12,770 nt of DNA from CAXGUU01 sp964012875 (lineage in GTDB: Bacteria; Pseudomonadota; Gammaproteobacteria; Ga0077536). Below the pieces are notes generated by a model that saw only the letters and a program-made list of their open reading frames with translations, searched no databases and was not told where the DNA came from. Of the stretch, positions 6,121 to 12,770 are shown in pieces. Numbering within the stretch: the stretch's first letter is position 1; each line of letters opens with the position of its first letter. The stretch lies in assembly GCA_964012875.1 (NCBI GenBank), contig CAXGUU010000059.1, positions 1 through 12,770 of the forward strand, written 5' to 3'. The translations under genes were made by a program, and so were the position numbers.

Positions 6121-6234
6121 TTAACCTTGGCGCTGCTTGTGCCGTGGATCTTTACAGATGATCCTGACAGTGCCTTTGCGTCGGATGACGCGACAGTTGC
6201 GGCAAATTCGTTTTACTGACGCCTGAACTTTCAT
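6121..6234 (-). CDS. rpmJ: 50S ribosomal protein L36, zinc-binding form
   Basis: A 37-codon gene between secY and rpsM. The translation starts MKVQASVKRICRNCRVIRRK and ends DPRHKQRQG, a full-length L36, the smallest large-subunit protein. Cys11, Cys14, Cys27 and a His at 32 form the zinc ribbon of the C-plus (zinc-binding) type. The start ATG at 6232-6234 is preceded by AGGAAGAGG at six-base spacing, and the TAA stop is at 6121-6123. It lies 19 bases after secY. The family is identified from the whole sequence; the only doubt would be sequencing error. Confidence 0.97.
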   Translation of the reverse strand: MKVQASVKRICRNCRVIRRKGTVRIICKDPRHKQRQG

Positions 6235-6249
6235 AGAAAACCTCTTCCT

Positions 6250-6261
6250 GGCGTTAACGCC
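6250..6261. repeat. 12-base palindrome across the secY stop codon
   Basis: GGCGTTAACGCC is a perfect palindrome containing the secY TAA. In the minus-strand mRNA it can form a four-pair GC stem with a TTAA loop, immediately before the rpmJ ribosome-binding site AGGAAGAGG. It may slightly affect termination on secY or initiation on rpmJ; chance is also possible. Confidence 0.4.
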
Positions 6262-7597
6262 GACCGTAGCCTTTCAAGTTGGCCTTCTTCATTAATCCGT
6301 CATACTGATGAGACATCAAATGCGCCTGAACCTGCGACATAAAATCCATCACTACAACGACGATGATCAGCAGCGAAGTACCGCCAAAATAGAACGGTAC
6401 GTTCAACTGCAGGATCAGAAATTCCGGGAGCAGACATACCGCCGTAATGTAAATGGCGCCGGCTGCTGTTAAGCGCGTCATTACGCCATCAATATATCTC
6501 GCTGTCTGATCGCCTGGTCGAATTCCAGGAATGAACGCGCCTGACTTTTTCAGGTTGTCGGCCATTTCCTTGGGATTAAAAACCAATGCCGTATAAAAAA
6601 AACAAAAGAAAATAATCGCCGCAGCGTAAAACATTACGTATAGAGGCTGACCAGGGGATAGTGTGGTGCTGAGATCGCGCAGCCATCCCATTCCCTGGGC
6701 ATTACCAAACCATCCGGCTATCGTTGCGGGAAAGAGGATAATGCTCGACGCAAAAATCGGCGGGATGACCCCGGCCATGTTGAGTTTGAGCGGCAGATTC
6801 GTCGACTGGCCACCATACATCTGCCCGCCGCGTTGTTGTTTAGCGTAATTTACTGTGATCCTTCTTTGAGCACGCTCGACGAAGACCACGAATCCGGTTA
6901 CGACAACTGCCAGCACGAATAATCCGAGCACCAGAAGTAAATTCAGCTCACCCGTTCGTGCAAGCTCTAATGTACCGGCGATTGCGGACGGCAACCCGGC
7001 AACGATACCCGCAAAAATGATCATGGAAATACCATTACCTATTCCCCGCTCCGTGACCTGCTCGCCCAGCCACATCAGAAACAGCGTACCGGTAACCAAG
7101 GTAGCAACACATGTAATCTTGAACGACATCCCCGGATCGATGACCAGTTGCATGCCCGCCGCTGTTTGCTGTTCCAGCATGATAGCTACACCGGTCGCTT
7201 GGAATAGGCTCAAGAAGACAGTGAAATAGCGCGTGTATTGATTGATTTTGCGCCGACCGGCCTCACCTTCTTTTTTCATCTGTTCAAGTTTCGGATGAAC
7301 AACAGTCAACAGCTGCATGATGATGGACGCCGATATATACGGCATGATGCCGAGCGCGACGACCGAGAACCTCTCCAGCGCGCCGCCAGAAAACATGTTG
7401 AACATGTCCAGGATCGAGCCTCTCTGCTGATCGAACAGGGCGTTGAGCGCGACCGGATTTATGCCGGGTACCGGGATGTGGGTACAAATGCGGAATACTA
7501 ATAGCGCGCCCAATAAGAAAAAGATGCGCTGACGCAGCTCGGTCAGTTTTCCGAGGCCGGCGATGCCTCCGGGTAGATTGTTCGCTGCGGTTGCCAT
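6254..7597 (-). CDS. secY: Preprotein translocase subunit SecY
   Basis: Central channel of the Sec translocon in the inner membrane; with SecE and SecG it passes unfolded proteins out and inserts membrane proteins. From ATG 7597 it has 447 residues (E. coli 443). Ten membrane helices are visible, the plug region with MFNMFSGGALERF lies near residues 66-77, LGIMPYISASIIMQLLT starts helix 2, and the cytoplasmic loop motif IPGIRPGDQT is at about 356-365. I chose ATG 7597, not the GTG at 7627. It gives the family-like N-terminus, avoids a 26-base overlap with rplO, and has GAAGAG at seven-base spacing. It begins four bases after rplO. A 12-base palindrome (6250-6261) spans the stop codon just before the rpmJ ribosome-binding site. 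Confidence 0.98.
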   Translation of the reverse strand: MATAANNLPGGIAGLGKLTELRQRIFFLLGALLVFRICTHIPVPGINPVALNALFDQQRGSILDMFNMFSGGALERFSVVALGIMPYISASIIMQLLTVVHPKLEQMKKEGEAGRRKINQYTRYFTVFLSLFQATGVAIMLEQQTAAGMQLVIDPGMSFKITCVATLVTGTLFLMWLGEQVTERGIGNGISMIIFAGIVAGLPSAIAGTLELARTGELNLLLVLGLFVLAVVVTGFVVFVERAQRRITVNYAKQQRGGQMYGGQSTNLPLKLNMAGVIPPIFASSIILFPATIAGWFGNAQGMGWLRDLSTTLSPGQPLYVMFYAAAIIFFCFFYTALVFNPKEMADNLKKSGAFIPGIRPGDQTARYIDGVMTRLTAAGAIYITAVCLLPEFLILQLNVPFYFGGTSLLIIVVVVMDFMSQVQAHLMSHQYDGLMKKANLKGYGRR

Positions 7598-7601
7598 TGA
7601 C

Positions 7602-8036
7602 TTACTCTTCGATGGTGCCTCCGGCACCTTCGATTAGCTGACGTGCACCGGGCGTCACTGCCAAGCCTTTCAGCTTTACAGCTTTCTCGATAGAACCGGA
7701 GGCAATGACCTTTACGCGGCTCACTTCGTTTCGCACGAGACCCGCAGATTTAAGCGCACCGAGGTCGATGGGATCAGCCTCAACGCCTGCCAATTCGTGA
7801 ACCCTGATCTCATCGACGAAGCGAGCGACCCGCGACTTGAACCCGTATTTGGGCAAGCGGCGCTGAAGCGGCATCTGGCCACCCTCAAATCCGACCTTAT
7901 GATAGCCACCAGAGCGTGATTTCTGACCTTTATGCCCACGACCTGCGGTCTTTCCTGAACCCGAACCGCCGCCGCGGCCTACTCGTTTGCCGCGGCTCTT
8001 GGCACCGCACCCGGGTTTGATCGAATTCAGTCGCAT
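7602..8036 (-). CDS. rplO: 50S ribosomal protein L15
   Basis: Late-assembly large-subunit protein. The 144 residues (same length as E. coli) begin MRLNSIKPGCGAKSRGKRVG. The flexible glycine-rich basic N-terminal extension follows (GRGGGSGSGKTAGRGHKGQK SRSG), then GFEGGQMPLQRRLPKYGF, and the globular C-terminal domain ending VIASGSIEKAVKLKGL and PGARQLIEGAGG. The start ATG overlaps the rpmD stop by one base (TAATG), with AGAGGAG about eight bases upstream, a typical translational coupling site. It is followed closely by secY. Confidence 0.99.
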   Translation of the reverse strand: MRLNSIKPGCGAKSRGKRVGRGGGSGSGKTAGRGHKGQKSRSGGYHKVGFEGGQMPLQRRLPKYGFKSRVARFVDEIRVHELAGVEADPIDLGALKSAGLVRNEVSRVKVIASGSIEKAVKLKGLAVTPGARQLIEGAGGTIEE

Positions 8037-8224
8037 TACACTGTCTCCTCTACGGCGACTAGATAGCTGATCTTCTCAATCATGCCCCGGTTTTCCGGGG
8101 TGTCGTTTACTTGCACGGTCTGTCGAATGCGGCGTAAACCCAAGCCATGAGCACAAGCTTTGTGCGCCGCTAGCCTTCCGTTCAAGCTTTTCATTAGCAT
8201 TACGTTGATCGTTTTTGCGGACAT
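8036..8224 (-). CDS. rpmD: 50S ribosomal protein L30
   Basis: Small large-subunit protein of 62 residues (E. coli 59). It shows the L30 pattern: a strand at the start (KTINVMLMKSLNGR), AAHKACAHGLGLRRIRQTVQ with the conserved GLGLRRI turn, then VNDTPENRGMIEKISYLVAV. The start follows the rpsE stop by four bases with GGGATAGGG in front, and its stop overlaps the rplO start by one base, so translation is likely coupled on both sides. Confidence 0.98.
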   Translation of the reverse strand: MSAKTINVMLMKSLNGRLAAHKACAHGLGLRRIRQTVQVNDTPENRGMIEKISYLVAVEETV

Positions 8225-8228
8225 CGCC

Positions 8229-8738
8229 CTATCCCAGAATTTCTTCGACGGATTTCCCGCGCTTCACTGCCATCTCTTCGGGGGAAGACATCGAGCGCAA
8301 TCCGTTAATCGTTGCCCGAACGACATTGATCGGGTTTGTTGTGCCGATGCACTTGGCGAGAACATTGTGCACACCAAGAACCTCGAATACCGCCCGCATC
8401 GGGCCGCCGGCGATGATTCCGGTGCCTTCAGAAGCCGGCTGCATATACACCTTCGCAGCGCCATGCTCACCCATGATCGGGTACTGCAACGTATCGCCGT
8501 TCAACGCTATCGTCGTCATGTTCTTGCGAGCGTTTTCCATTGCTTTCTGAATTGCCACGGGAACCTCGCGCGCCTTTCCGCGGCCGAACCCCACACGGCC
8601 TTCCCCGTCGCCAACCACGGTTAGCGCGGAAAATCCGAAGATTCGCCCGCCCTTAACAACTTTTGCAACGCGGTTAACGTTAATGAGTTTTTCCAGATAG
8701 CCTTCGTTGCTATCTGACATGTTTGGATTAGCACTCAT
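8229..8738 (-). CDS. rpsE: 30S ribosomal protein S5
   Basis: Small-subunit body protein at the mRNA entry region, involved in translational fidelity and helicase activity; spectinomycin resistance maps to its family. The 169 residues hold the N-terminal double-stranded RNA-binding fold (NRVAKVVKGGRIFGFSALTV, VGDGEGRVGFGRGKAREVP) and the C-terminal fold (GTGIIAGGPMRAVFEVLG, ending in EEMAVKRGKSVEEILG). Two starts are possible: ATG 8738, with AGG very close (two bases) and AGGGAG farther upstream, or ATG 8720 six codons later with little Shine-Dalgarno. I keep the first; the N-terminal residues before about position 12 are not conserved in the family. It starts 16 bases after rplR. Confidence 0.98.
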   Translation of the reverse strand: MSANPNMSDSNEGYLEKLINVNRVAKVVKGGRIFGFSALTVVGDGEGRVGFGRGKAREVPVAIQKAMENARKNMTTIALNGDTLQYPIMGEHGAAKVYMQPASEGTGIIAGGPMRAVFEVLGVHNVLAKCIGTTNPINVVRATINGLRSMSSPEEMAVKRGKSVEEILG

Positions 8739-8754
8739 ATCCTATACAAGCTCC

Positions 8755-9108
8755 CTAAAACTTAAGGCCACTTTCGCGCGCGGCATCGGCCAAAGCTTTG
8801 ACGCGACCGTGGTATTTGAATCCGGACCGATCAAACGCAACCTCACTCACACCAGCAGCCAGGGCACGTTCGGCAACTCGCTTTCCAACTTCACCTGCTG
8901 CAGCAATATTGCCGCCATGTACGCCGCTGGCCCGCGCTTCTTTTTCGACCGTCGAAGCAGAAGCCAGTACAGAGTTTCCGTCCGCTGAAATGACCTGCGC
9001 GTAAATGTGTTGCGGGGTCCGGTTTACACAGAGACGAACTGCTTCCTGCCGTTTGATTGCAGCTCGTGCTTTACGAGAGCGTCTAATCCGAGAGTTCTTC
9101 TTATCCAT
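8755..9108 (-). CDS. rplR: 50S ribosomal protein L18
   Basis: 5S rRNA-binding protein of the central protuberance, working with L5 and L25. The 117 residues (E. coli 117) start with a basic tail (MDKKNSRIRRSRKARAAIKR), then RLCVNRTPQHIYAQVISADG, VLASAST, the glycine-rich NIAAAGEVGKRVAERAL and the ending FDRSGFKYHGRVKALADAAR ESGLKF, all as in the family. The Shine-Dalgarno sequence is weak, but the gene begins only seven bases after rplF, so coupling is likely. Confidence 0.99.
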   Translation of the reverse strand: MDKKNSRIRRSRKARAAIKRQEAVRLCVNRTPQHIYAQVISADGNSVLASASTVEKEARASGVHGGNIAAAGEVGKRVAERALAAGVSEVAFDRSGFKYHGRVKALADAARESGLKF

Positions 9109-9115
9109 GACTCAA

Positions 9116-9649
9116 TTAAGCCTTTTTGGCTTCCTTCTTCACGATGTGTTCGCCGCTGTACCGGACACCTTTACCCTTGTACGGCTCTGGTTTGCGATAC
9201 GCCCGAATGTTCGCTGCCACCTGGCCGACCAACTGCTTGTCTATACCTTTCACGAGTACTTCAGTCTGACTGGGCGTTTCCACGGTGATTCCTTCGGGGA
9301 CTTCGAATTCAACCGGATGCGAGAAGCCAAGCGAAAGATTCAGTTTCTTGCCCTGCACTTGGGCGCGGTAACCGACACCAACAATTTCCAGTTTGCGTTC
9401 GAAACCGTCAGAAACCCCAGTGACCATGTTTTGGAGAATTGCTCGTGTTGTTCCCGACAAAGCTCTCCCCTGTTTGGAGGCCTCGTGAGACTTAACAACT
9501 GCTTGACCGTCTTCTACATCAATACCAATTACATGGTGGATTTCATGCAGAAGTTCGCCTTTCGAGCCTTTAACCTTTAACGTCTTCCCATTCACCGAAA
9601 TCTCGACCCCTTTAGGGATCTCAACTGGCGCATTTCCTATCCGAGACAT
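9116..9649 (-). CDS. rplF: 50S ribosomal protein L6
   Basis: Large-subunit protein near the factor-binding centre, made of two similar L6 domains. The 177 residues (E. coli 177) start MSRIGNAPVEIPKGVEISVN and contain the first domain up to about residue 82 and the second after it. The signature GVGYRAQVQGKKLNLSLGFS HPVEF is near the centre, and VGQVAANIRAYRKPEPYKGKGVRY is near the end, followed by a lysine-rich tail. AGAGGGG lies about ten bases before the start, and the gene sits 14 bases after rpsH. All as expected for the spc operon. Confidence 0.99.
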   Translation of the reverse strand: MSRIGNAPVEIPKGVEISVNGKTLKVKGSKGELLHEIHHVIGIDVEDGQAVVKSHEASKQGRALSGTTRAILQNMVTGVSDGFERKLEIVGVGYRAQVQGKKLNLSLGFSHPVEFEVPEGITVETPSQTEVLVKGIDKQLVGQVAANIRAYRKPEPYKGKGVRYSGEHIVKKEAKKA

Positions 9650-9663
9650 AAATCGTTGCCCCT

Positions 9664-10059
9664 CTAATAAACAGAGCAGACGACTTCGCCGCCGATGCCC
9701 TCGGCCCGTGCCTGGCGGTCACTCATCAGGCCCTTCGACGTTGAAATAATTGCAACGCCAAGACCACCCACGACCCTGGGTAATTTACCGGTGGCCCGGT
9801 AAACCCTGAGGCCAGGACGGCTGACCCGCTCGATCTTTTCAATAACAGGTTTACCGTCGTAGTACTTAAGTTCGATCGCGAGCTCTTTCTTGGAGCCATC
9901 ACCATCGACGCGGTAATCCAATATGTATCCTTCCTGCTTCAAAACTTCAGCGATCGCGGCTTTCTTCGTCGACGCAGGCATGACCACTTCCCTTTTGGCG
10001 CGGGCCTGGCCGTTTCGAACTCTCGTCAACATATCCGAGATAGGATCTTGCATACTCAT
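9664..10059 (-). CDS. rpsH: 30S ribosomal protein S8
   Basis: Primary 16S rRNA-binding protein of the small-subunit body. In E. coli it is also the translational repressor of the spc operon, binding near the rplX-rplE junction. The 131 residues (E. coli 130) begin MSMQDPISDMLTRVRNGQAR, with PASTKKAAIAEVLKQEGYI, SRPGLRVYRATGKLPRVVGG LGVAIISTSKGLMSDRQAR and the C-terminal GGEVVCSVY. ATG 10059 has GGAGG at eight-base spacing. I could not confirm by eye a mimic of the S8 rRNA site in the short rplX-rplE gap. Confidence 0.99.
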   Translation of the reverse strand: MSMQDPISDMLTRVRNGQARAKREVVMPASTKKAAIAEVLKQEGYILDYRVDGDGSKKELAIELKYYDGKPVIEKIERVSRPGLRVYRATGKLPRVVGGLGVAIISTSKGLMSDRQARAEGIGGEVVCSVY

Positions 10060-10074
10060 CGTTACTACCTCCGG

Positions 10075-10380
10075 TTACCAGCTCGCCTTAACCAAACCAG
10101 GGATGTGCCCTTCCATGGCCAGCCTTCGAAGTTCATTTCGGCCCAGTCCAAATTTGCGATAGTAGCCATGGGGACGACCAGTCAGGCGGCAGCGATTACG
10201 CCCACGCACAGGGCTGGAGTCGCGGGGCAGTTTCTGGAGTCGGACACGCGCCTCTTCCCGCTCTTCAAACGAGCGCTCCTCGTCCTTGATTACAGCCTTT
10301 AACTCAGCGCGTTTTGCCGCGTACTTCACCGCCATTGCTGAACGCTTTTTCTCGCGATTAATCATCGCCTTCTTTGCCAT
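10075..10380 (-). CDS. rpsN: 30S ribosomal protein S14, zinc-free long form
   Basis: Small-subunit head protein. It has 101 residues, the length of the E. coli type, and lacks the paired CxxC motifs of the short zinc-binding form. The motifs are AKKAMINREKKR at the start, KYAAKRAELKAVIKD, LPRDSSPVRGRNRCRLTGRPHG, YYRKFGLGRNELRR and the invariant ending PGLVKASW. AAGGAT precedes the start by about eight bases, and the gene follows rplE by 11 bases. The long form points to a proteobacterial rather than Gram-positive origin. Confidence 0.99.
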   Translation of the reverse strand: MAKKAMINREKKRSAMAVKYAAKRAELKAVIKDEERSFEEREEARVRLQKLPRDSSPVRGRNRCRLTGRPHGYYRKFGLGRNELRRLAMEGHIPGLVKASW

Positions 10381-10391
10381 ATCGTCTATCC

Positions 10392-10931
10392 TTAAGTGCG
10401 CAACGGGAAACGAAATGCTTCCAATAAGGCGCGGCCTTCTTCATCGTTCCGTGCCGACGTGCTTATGCAGATATCTAAACCGCGAAGCTTGTCGATTTTG
10501 TCGTAGTCGATTTCAGGGAAAATAATCTGCTCTTTGACACCCATGGTGTAATTTCCGCGTCCGTCGAATGAGCGAGGATTAAGTCCACGAAAATCCCTGA
10601 TTCTTGGAATCGCAATGTTGATTAAGCGATCCAAAAATTCGTACATCCGCTCCCGGCGCAACGTGACTTTGGCTCCGATTGGCCATCCATCACGAATTTT
10701 GAATCCCGCGATGGACTTACGTGCCAGGGTGACAACAGGTTGCTGCCCGGCAATCTGGGTCAAATCCCGCACTGCGTGTTCGACAATTTTCTTGTCGCCC
10801 ACCGCTTCGCCCAGTCCCATGTTCAGCGTAATCTTAGTGACCTTGGGTACTTCCATCACGCTGCCGAAATTGAACTTGCCCTGGAGTTCAGAAACGACCG
10901 TATCGCGGTAAAAATCTTCGAGCCTTGCCAT
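10392..10931 (-). CDS. rplE: 50S ribosomal protein L5
   Basis: 5S rRNA-binding protein of the central protuberance that also contacts the P-site tRNA and S13. The 179 residues (E. coli 179) show MEVPKVTKITLNMGLGEA, DLTQIAGQQPVVTLARKSIA GFKIRDGWPIGAKVTLR, MYEFLDRLINIAIPRIRDFRGL, SFDGRGNYTMGVKEQIIFPE IDYDK and the ending EGRALLEAFRFPLR. AGGA lies nine bases before the start in the 18-base gap after rplX. In E. coli the spc repressor S8 binds at this junction. Confidence 0.99.
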   Translation of the reverse strand: MARLEDFYRDTVVSELQGKFNFGSVMEVPKVTKITLNMGLGEAVGDKKIVEHAVRDLTQIAGQQPVVTLARKSIAGFKIRDGWPIGAKVTLRRERMYEFLDRLINIAIPRIRDFRGLNPRSFDGRGNYTMGVKEQIIFPEIDYDKIDKLRGLDICISTSARNDEEGRALLEAFRFPLRT

Positions 10932-10949
10932 TGTTTCGGTTCCTAAGTC

Positions 10950-11270
10950 TTAAGCGTCGACGACTTCGCCATTCGACTTGAAAAATCTAACCTTGCGACC
11001 GTCTTCCAGAAACTTGAAGCCGACACGATCAGGCTTTTGGGTCATCGGGTTGAAAAGCGCGACGTTGGACATCTGAATCGGTGCCTCTTTTTCGACGATG
11101 CCGCCGGATGTTCCCAACTGCGGATTAGGTTTCGTGTGGCGCTTCACCATGTTGATACCCTCAACAATCAGTCGGGTCTCTTCTTCGAGCACCCTGACCA
11201 CGGTGCCACGGCGTCCTTTGTCCCGGCCGCTCAAGACGTAAATTTCGTCACCCTTCTTAATCTTGTTCAT
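10950..11270 (-). CDS. rplX: 50S ribosomal protein L24
   Basis: Early assembly protein that binds 23S rRNA near the tunnel exit. The 106 residues (E. coli 104) contain the KOW motif at the N-terminus (KKGDEIYVLSGRDKGRRGTV), then EGINMVKRHTKPNPQLGTSGGI VEKEAPI, SNVALFNP and the terminal RVGFKFLEDGRKVRFFKSNGE. The Shine-Dalgarno sequence is weak (GAGTGG), with a 16-base gap after rplN. Confidence 0.99.
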   Translation of the reverse strand: MNKIKKGDEIYVLSGRDKGRRGTVVRVLEEETRLIVEGINMVKRHTKPNPQLGTSGGIVEKEAPIQMSNVALFNPMTQKPDRVGFKFLEDGRKVRFFKSNGEVVDA

Positions 11271-11286
11271 GGTGCCACTCGTTCTG

Positions 11287-11655
11287 TTAAAGGACTTCCG
11301 GCGCCAGCGAAACGATTCGCATAAATCTTTCGTTGCGAAGTTCCCTGGTTACCGGGCCGAAAATTCGCGTACCGACCGGATTCAACTGCTTGTCCAGAAG
11401 CACGGCAGCGTTCCCGTCAAAGCGGATTAGCGATCCATCGGGCCTGCGCACACCCTTTTTTGTCCGCACAACAACAGCGTTGAAAACTTCGCCCTTGCGC
11501 ACTTTCCCTCGGGGGATCGCTTCTTTAATAGTGACTTTGATCACATCGCCAATCCCCGCGTAGCGACGGCGCGAACCGCCGAGCACCTTAATGCACATCA
11601 GACGACGTGCTCCGCTGTTGTCTGCTGCATCAAGCATGCTTTGCATCTGAATCAT
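11287..11655 (-). CDS. rplN: 50S ribosomal protein L14
   Basis: Large-subunit protein at the subunit interface. The 122 residues (E. coli 123) follow the family closely: MIQMQSMLDAADNSGARRLM, CIKVLGGSRRRYAGIGDVIK, KEAIPRGKVRKGEVFNAVVV RTKKGVRRPDGS, IRFDGNAAVLLD and PVGTRIFGPVTRELR, ending SLAPEVL. The start has GGAGTAG upstream. It is the classical first gene of the spc operon. The 36-base gap from rpsQ is the widest gap in this block, but it is too short to hold an obvious promoter and leader, so read-through from the S10 genes is likely. Confidence 0.99.
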   Translation of the reverse strand: MIQMQSMLDAADNSGARRLMCIKVLGGSRRRYAGIGDVIKVTIKEAIPRGKVRKGEVFNAVVVRTKKGVRRPDGSLIRFDGNAAVLLDKQLNPVGTRIFGPVTRELRNERFMRIVSLAPEVL

Positions 11656-11691
11656 GATCTACTCCGTGCGCCTGCCTAAGCTACAGACCAA

Positions 11692-11958
11692 TCAAACTTG
11701 CGTTGCGCGTTCGATAACACGCTGCAGACGCCAGCTCTTGTTTTTCGAGAGTGGGCGACATTCCTGGATCTCGACGGTATCGCCCTCCCCACATTCGTTT
11801 TGCTCATCGTGCGCAAGCAATTTCGTCGACTTTTTGATGTATTTTCGGTACAGCGGATGTTTAACCCGCCGCTCTATCAACACGGAGATTGTCTTCTCCA
11901 TCTTGTTGCTGACAACCTGGCCGACAGCGGTCCGGGCATTGTTTGTTTCATCAGTCAT
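11692..11958 (-). CDS. rpsQ: 30S ribosomal protein S17
   Basis: Primary 16S rRNA-binding protein with an OB fold. It has 88 residues: GQVVSNKMEKTISVLIERRV KHPLYRKYIKKSTKLLAHDE, the acidic turn NECGEGDTVEIQECRPLSKNKSWRL, and a short tail. The extra N-terminal residues (MTDETNNARTAV) are not conserved and vary in the family. The ATG overlaps the rpmC stop in an ATGA four-base overlap, with GAGG about ten bases upstream, so translation is coupled. Last gene of the S10 operon group. Confidence 0.99.
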   Translation of the reverse strand: MTDETNNARTAVGQVVSNKMEKTISVLIERRVKHPLYRKYIKKSTKLLAHDEQNECGEGDTVEIQECRPLSKNKSWRLQRVIERATQV

Positions 11959-12155
11959 GCGCTAACACCTCGGCGTCGTTCTTCCTGGACAGTCTTAATC
12001 CGCGCAATATCCTTGCGCGCTTCGCGAATTTCGTTCGCACGGGCAGGCTGCCCCATACCAGCCTGCATACGCAGGTTAAATTGCGTGCGTCGCATATCCA
12101 ACAACAACTGTTTTAGCTCGTCGTCGCTTTTTGCGCGTATCTCGGTTGTTTTCAT
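11955..12155 (-). CDS. rpmC: 50S ribosomal protein L29
   Basis: Small helical-hairpin protein at the tunnel exit and part of the docking site for trigger factor and SRP. The 66 residues (E. coli 63) contain the family core: ELKQLLLDMRRTQFNLRMQ, then GQPARANEIREARKDIARIKTV and a basic end. The start ATG follows the rplP stop directly with no intervening base, and its stop overlaps rpsQ by four bases. The Shine-Dalgarno candidate GGACGG lies inside rplP. Confidence 0.98.
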   Translation of the reverse strand: MKTTEIRAKSDDELKQLLLDMRRTQFNLRMQAGMGQPARANEIREARKDIARIKTVQEERRRGVSA

Positions 12156-12569
12156 TTAGAGAACCGTCCGTATGGCGAAGGTGGTTCTGACTGGCAATTT
12201 CGCACTCGCAAGTCGTAAGGCCTCGCGTGCCAGCTCCTCGGAGACCCCTTCCATTTCGTAAAGCACGGTGCCGGGCTTGACCTGAGCAACCCAGTACTCA
12301 ACGTTTCCCTTACCCTTGCCTTGCCGTACCTCGAGAGGTTTCTTGGAGATTGGTTTGTCAGGAAAAACCCGAATCCAGACTTTTGCCCCGCGCTTCACAT
12401 GGCGTGTAATTGCGCGACGGGCGGCTTCAATCTGACGCGCAGTTACACGCCCGCTGGTCGTCGCTTTCAGCGCATATTCGCCGAAACTTACGCGACTACC
12501 GCGTTGTGCCAAGCCGCGATTTCGGCCTTTTTGCTGCTTTCGAAATTTTGTGTTTTTCGGTTGTAACAT
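12156..12569 (-). CDS. rplP: 50S ribosomal protein L16
   Basis: Large-subunit protein that helps place the A-site and P-site tRNA acceptor arms. The 137 residues (E. coli 136) show MLQPKNTKFRKQQKGRNRGL, TARQIEAARRAITRHVKRGA KVWIRVFPDKPISKKPLEVR QGKGKGNVEYWVAQVKPGTV and LYEMEGVSEELAREALRLASAKLP. Arg82 in VRQGKGKG corresponds to E. coli Arg81, the residue hydroxylated by YcfD in that species; the following residue is Gln instead of Met. The gap from rpsC is 21 bases with only a weak GAGAG-type ribosome-binding site. Confidence 0.99.
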   Translation of the reverse strand: MLQPKNTKFRKQQKGRNRGLAQRGSRVSFGEYALKATTSGRVTARQIEAARRAITRHVKRGAKVWIRVFPDKPISKKPLEVRQGKGKGNVEYWVAQVKPGTVLYEMEGVSEELAREALRLASAKLPVRTTFAIRTVL

Positions 12570-12590
12570 CGACTCAATCTCTCAATGCAC

Positions 12591-12770
12591 TCAGGCCGCG
12601 GTACCTGATTCCGCTTCTTCCAGTTCTGGTTCTTCAGCCTGGGCCACGATTTCGCCCTTGAATATCCACACCTTGACGCCGATAACACCGTAAGTGGTAT
12701 TTGCTTCAGCGAAGCCGTAATCAATGTCCGCACGCAGGGTATGCAGCGGTACGCGGCCTTCGCGATACCA
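12591..12770 (-). CDS. rpsC: 30S ribosomal protein S3, C-terminal part (cut by the right window edge)
   Basis: S3 is a head protein at the mRNA entry channel that binds 16S rRNA. Only the last 59 codons are inside the window; the first visible codon is a Trp (TGG, 12768-12770). The piece begins WYREGRVPLHTLRADIDYG and continues with TTYGVIGVKVWIFKGEI, the highly conserved end of the S3 C-terminal domain. The tail after this core is acidic (AEEPELEEAE), ending in TGA at 12591-12593. E. coli S3 has a lysine-rich tail at this place. It precedes rplP in the canonical S10 operon order. Confidence 0.97.
   Translation of the reverse strand, partial: WYREGRVPLHTLRADIDYGFAEANTTYGVIGVKVWIFKGEIVAQAEEPELEEAESGTAA

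Noticed and set aside
6254..7627. secY starting at GTG 7627
   Set aside because: This start lies inside rplO and adds ten non-family residues; ATG 7597 gives the family-like N-terminus with a ribosome-binding site.
8160..8624. 154-codon plus-strand ORF antisense to rpmD and rpsE
   Set aside because: Shadow of certain genes, with no ribosome-binding site or family motif.
9005..9580. 191-codon plus-strand ORF antisense to rplF and the start of rplR
   Set aside because: It is the reverse-strand shadow of two certain ribosomal genes; its residue composition is unnatural and it resembles no family.
1..12770. CRISPR array, tRNA, rRNA, insertion sequence, toxin-antitoxin or phage defence genes
   Set aside because: No regularly spaced repeats, no tRNA or rRNA pattern, and no transposase or defence motifs were seen on either strand.

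Overview
The window looks like chromosomal DNA from a member of the Gammaproteobacteria, or a close relative, with roughly balanced base composition. The evidence is the proteins themselves. The RNA polymerase alpha subunit, S4, S11, S13, S14 (long, cysteine-free form), L16 and SecY all match the Escherichia coli type almost motif for motif. The ribosomal gene order is also the classical S10-spc-alpha order. I cannot name a genus.

Left part (1-2441, plus strand): the window opens inside the last 118 codons of a malate synthase G gene (glyoxylate cycle). Next comes a 366-base stretch with no intact gene. It holds the first 19 codons of what looks like a GDP-mannose 4,6-dehydratase gene (gmd) that has lost the rest of its reading frame. 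After it comes a complete ABC exporter of the PglK type, with membrane and ATPase domains fused; such proteins flip lipid-linked glycans. The gmd stub and the flippase together suggest the edge or remnant of a surface-glycan locus beside a housekeeping gene.

Middle part (2442-3288): about 850 bases between convergent genes. It has no confident gene. It does contain one protein-like small minus-strand ORF with a TTG start, several palindromes, a long inverted repeat and short direct repeats. No canonical intrinsic terminator is evident for either converging transcription unit.

Right part (3289-12770, minus strand): one uninterrupted run of 20 translation, secretion and transcription genes. 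In transcription order they are rpsC (3' end only), rplP, rpmC, rpsQ, rplN, rplX, rplE, rpsN, rpsH, rplF, rplR, rpsE, rpmD, rplO, secY, rpmJ, rpsM, rpsK, rpsD, rpoA and rplQ. Gaps are between 0 and 36 bases and a few junctions overlap, so the whole block is probably one or a few long co-transcribed operons. It supplies both ribosomal subunits, the SecY translocon and the RNA polymerase alpha subunit in a coordinated way.

I found no clear new biological system. The ribosomal part is ordinary. The points worth a second look are all in the first 3.3 kb: the gmd stub, the isolated flippase, and the unexplained small ORF and repeats in the convergent intergenic region.
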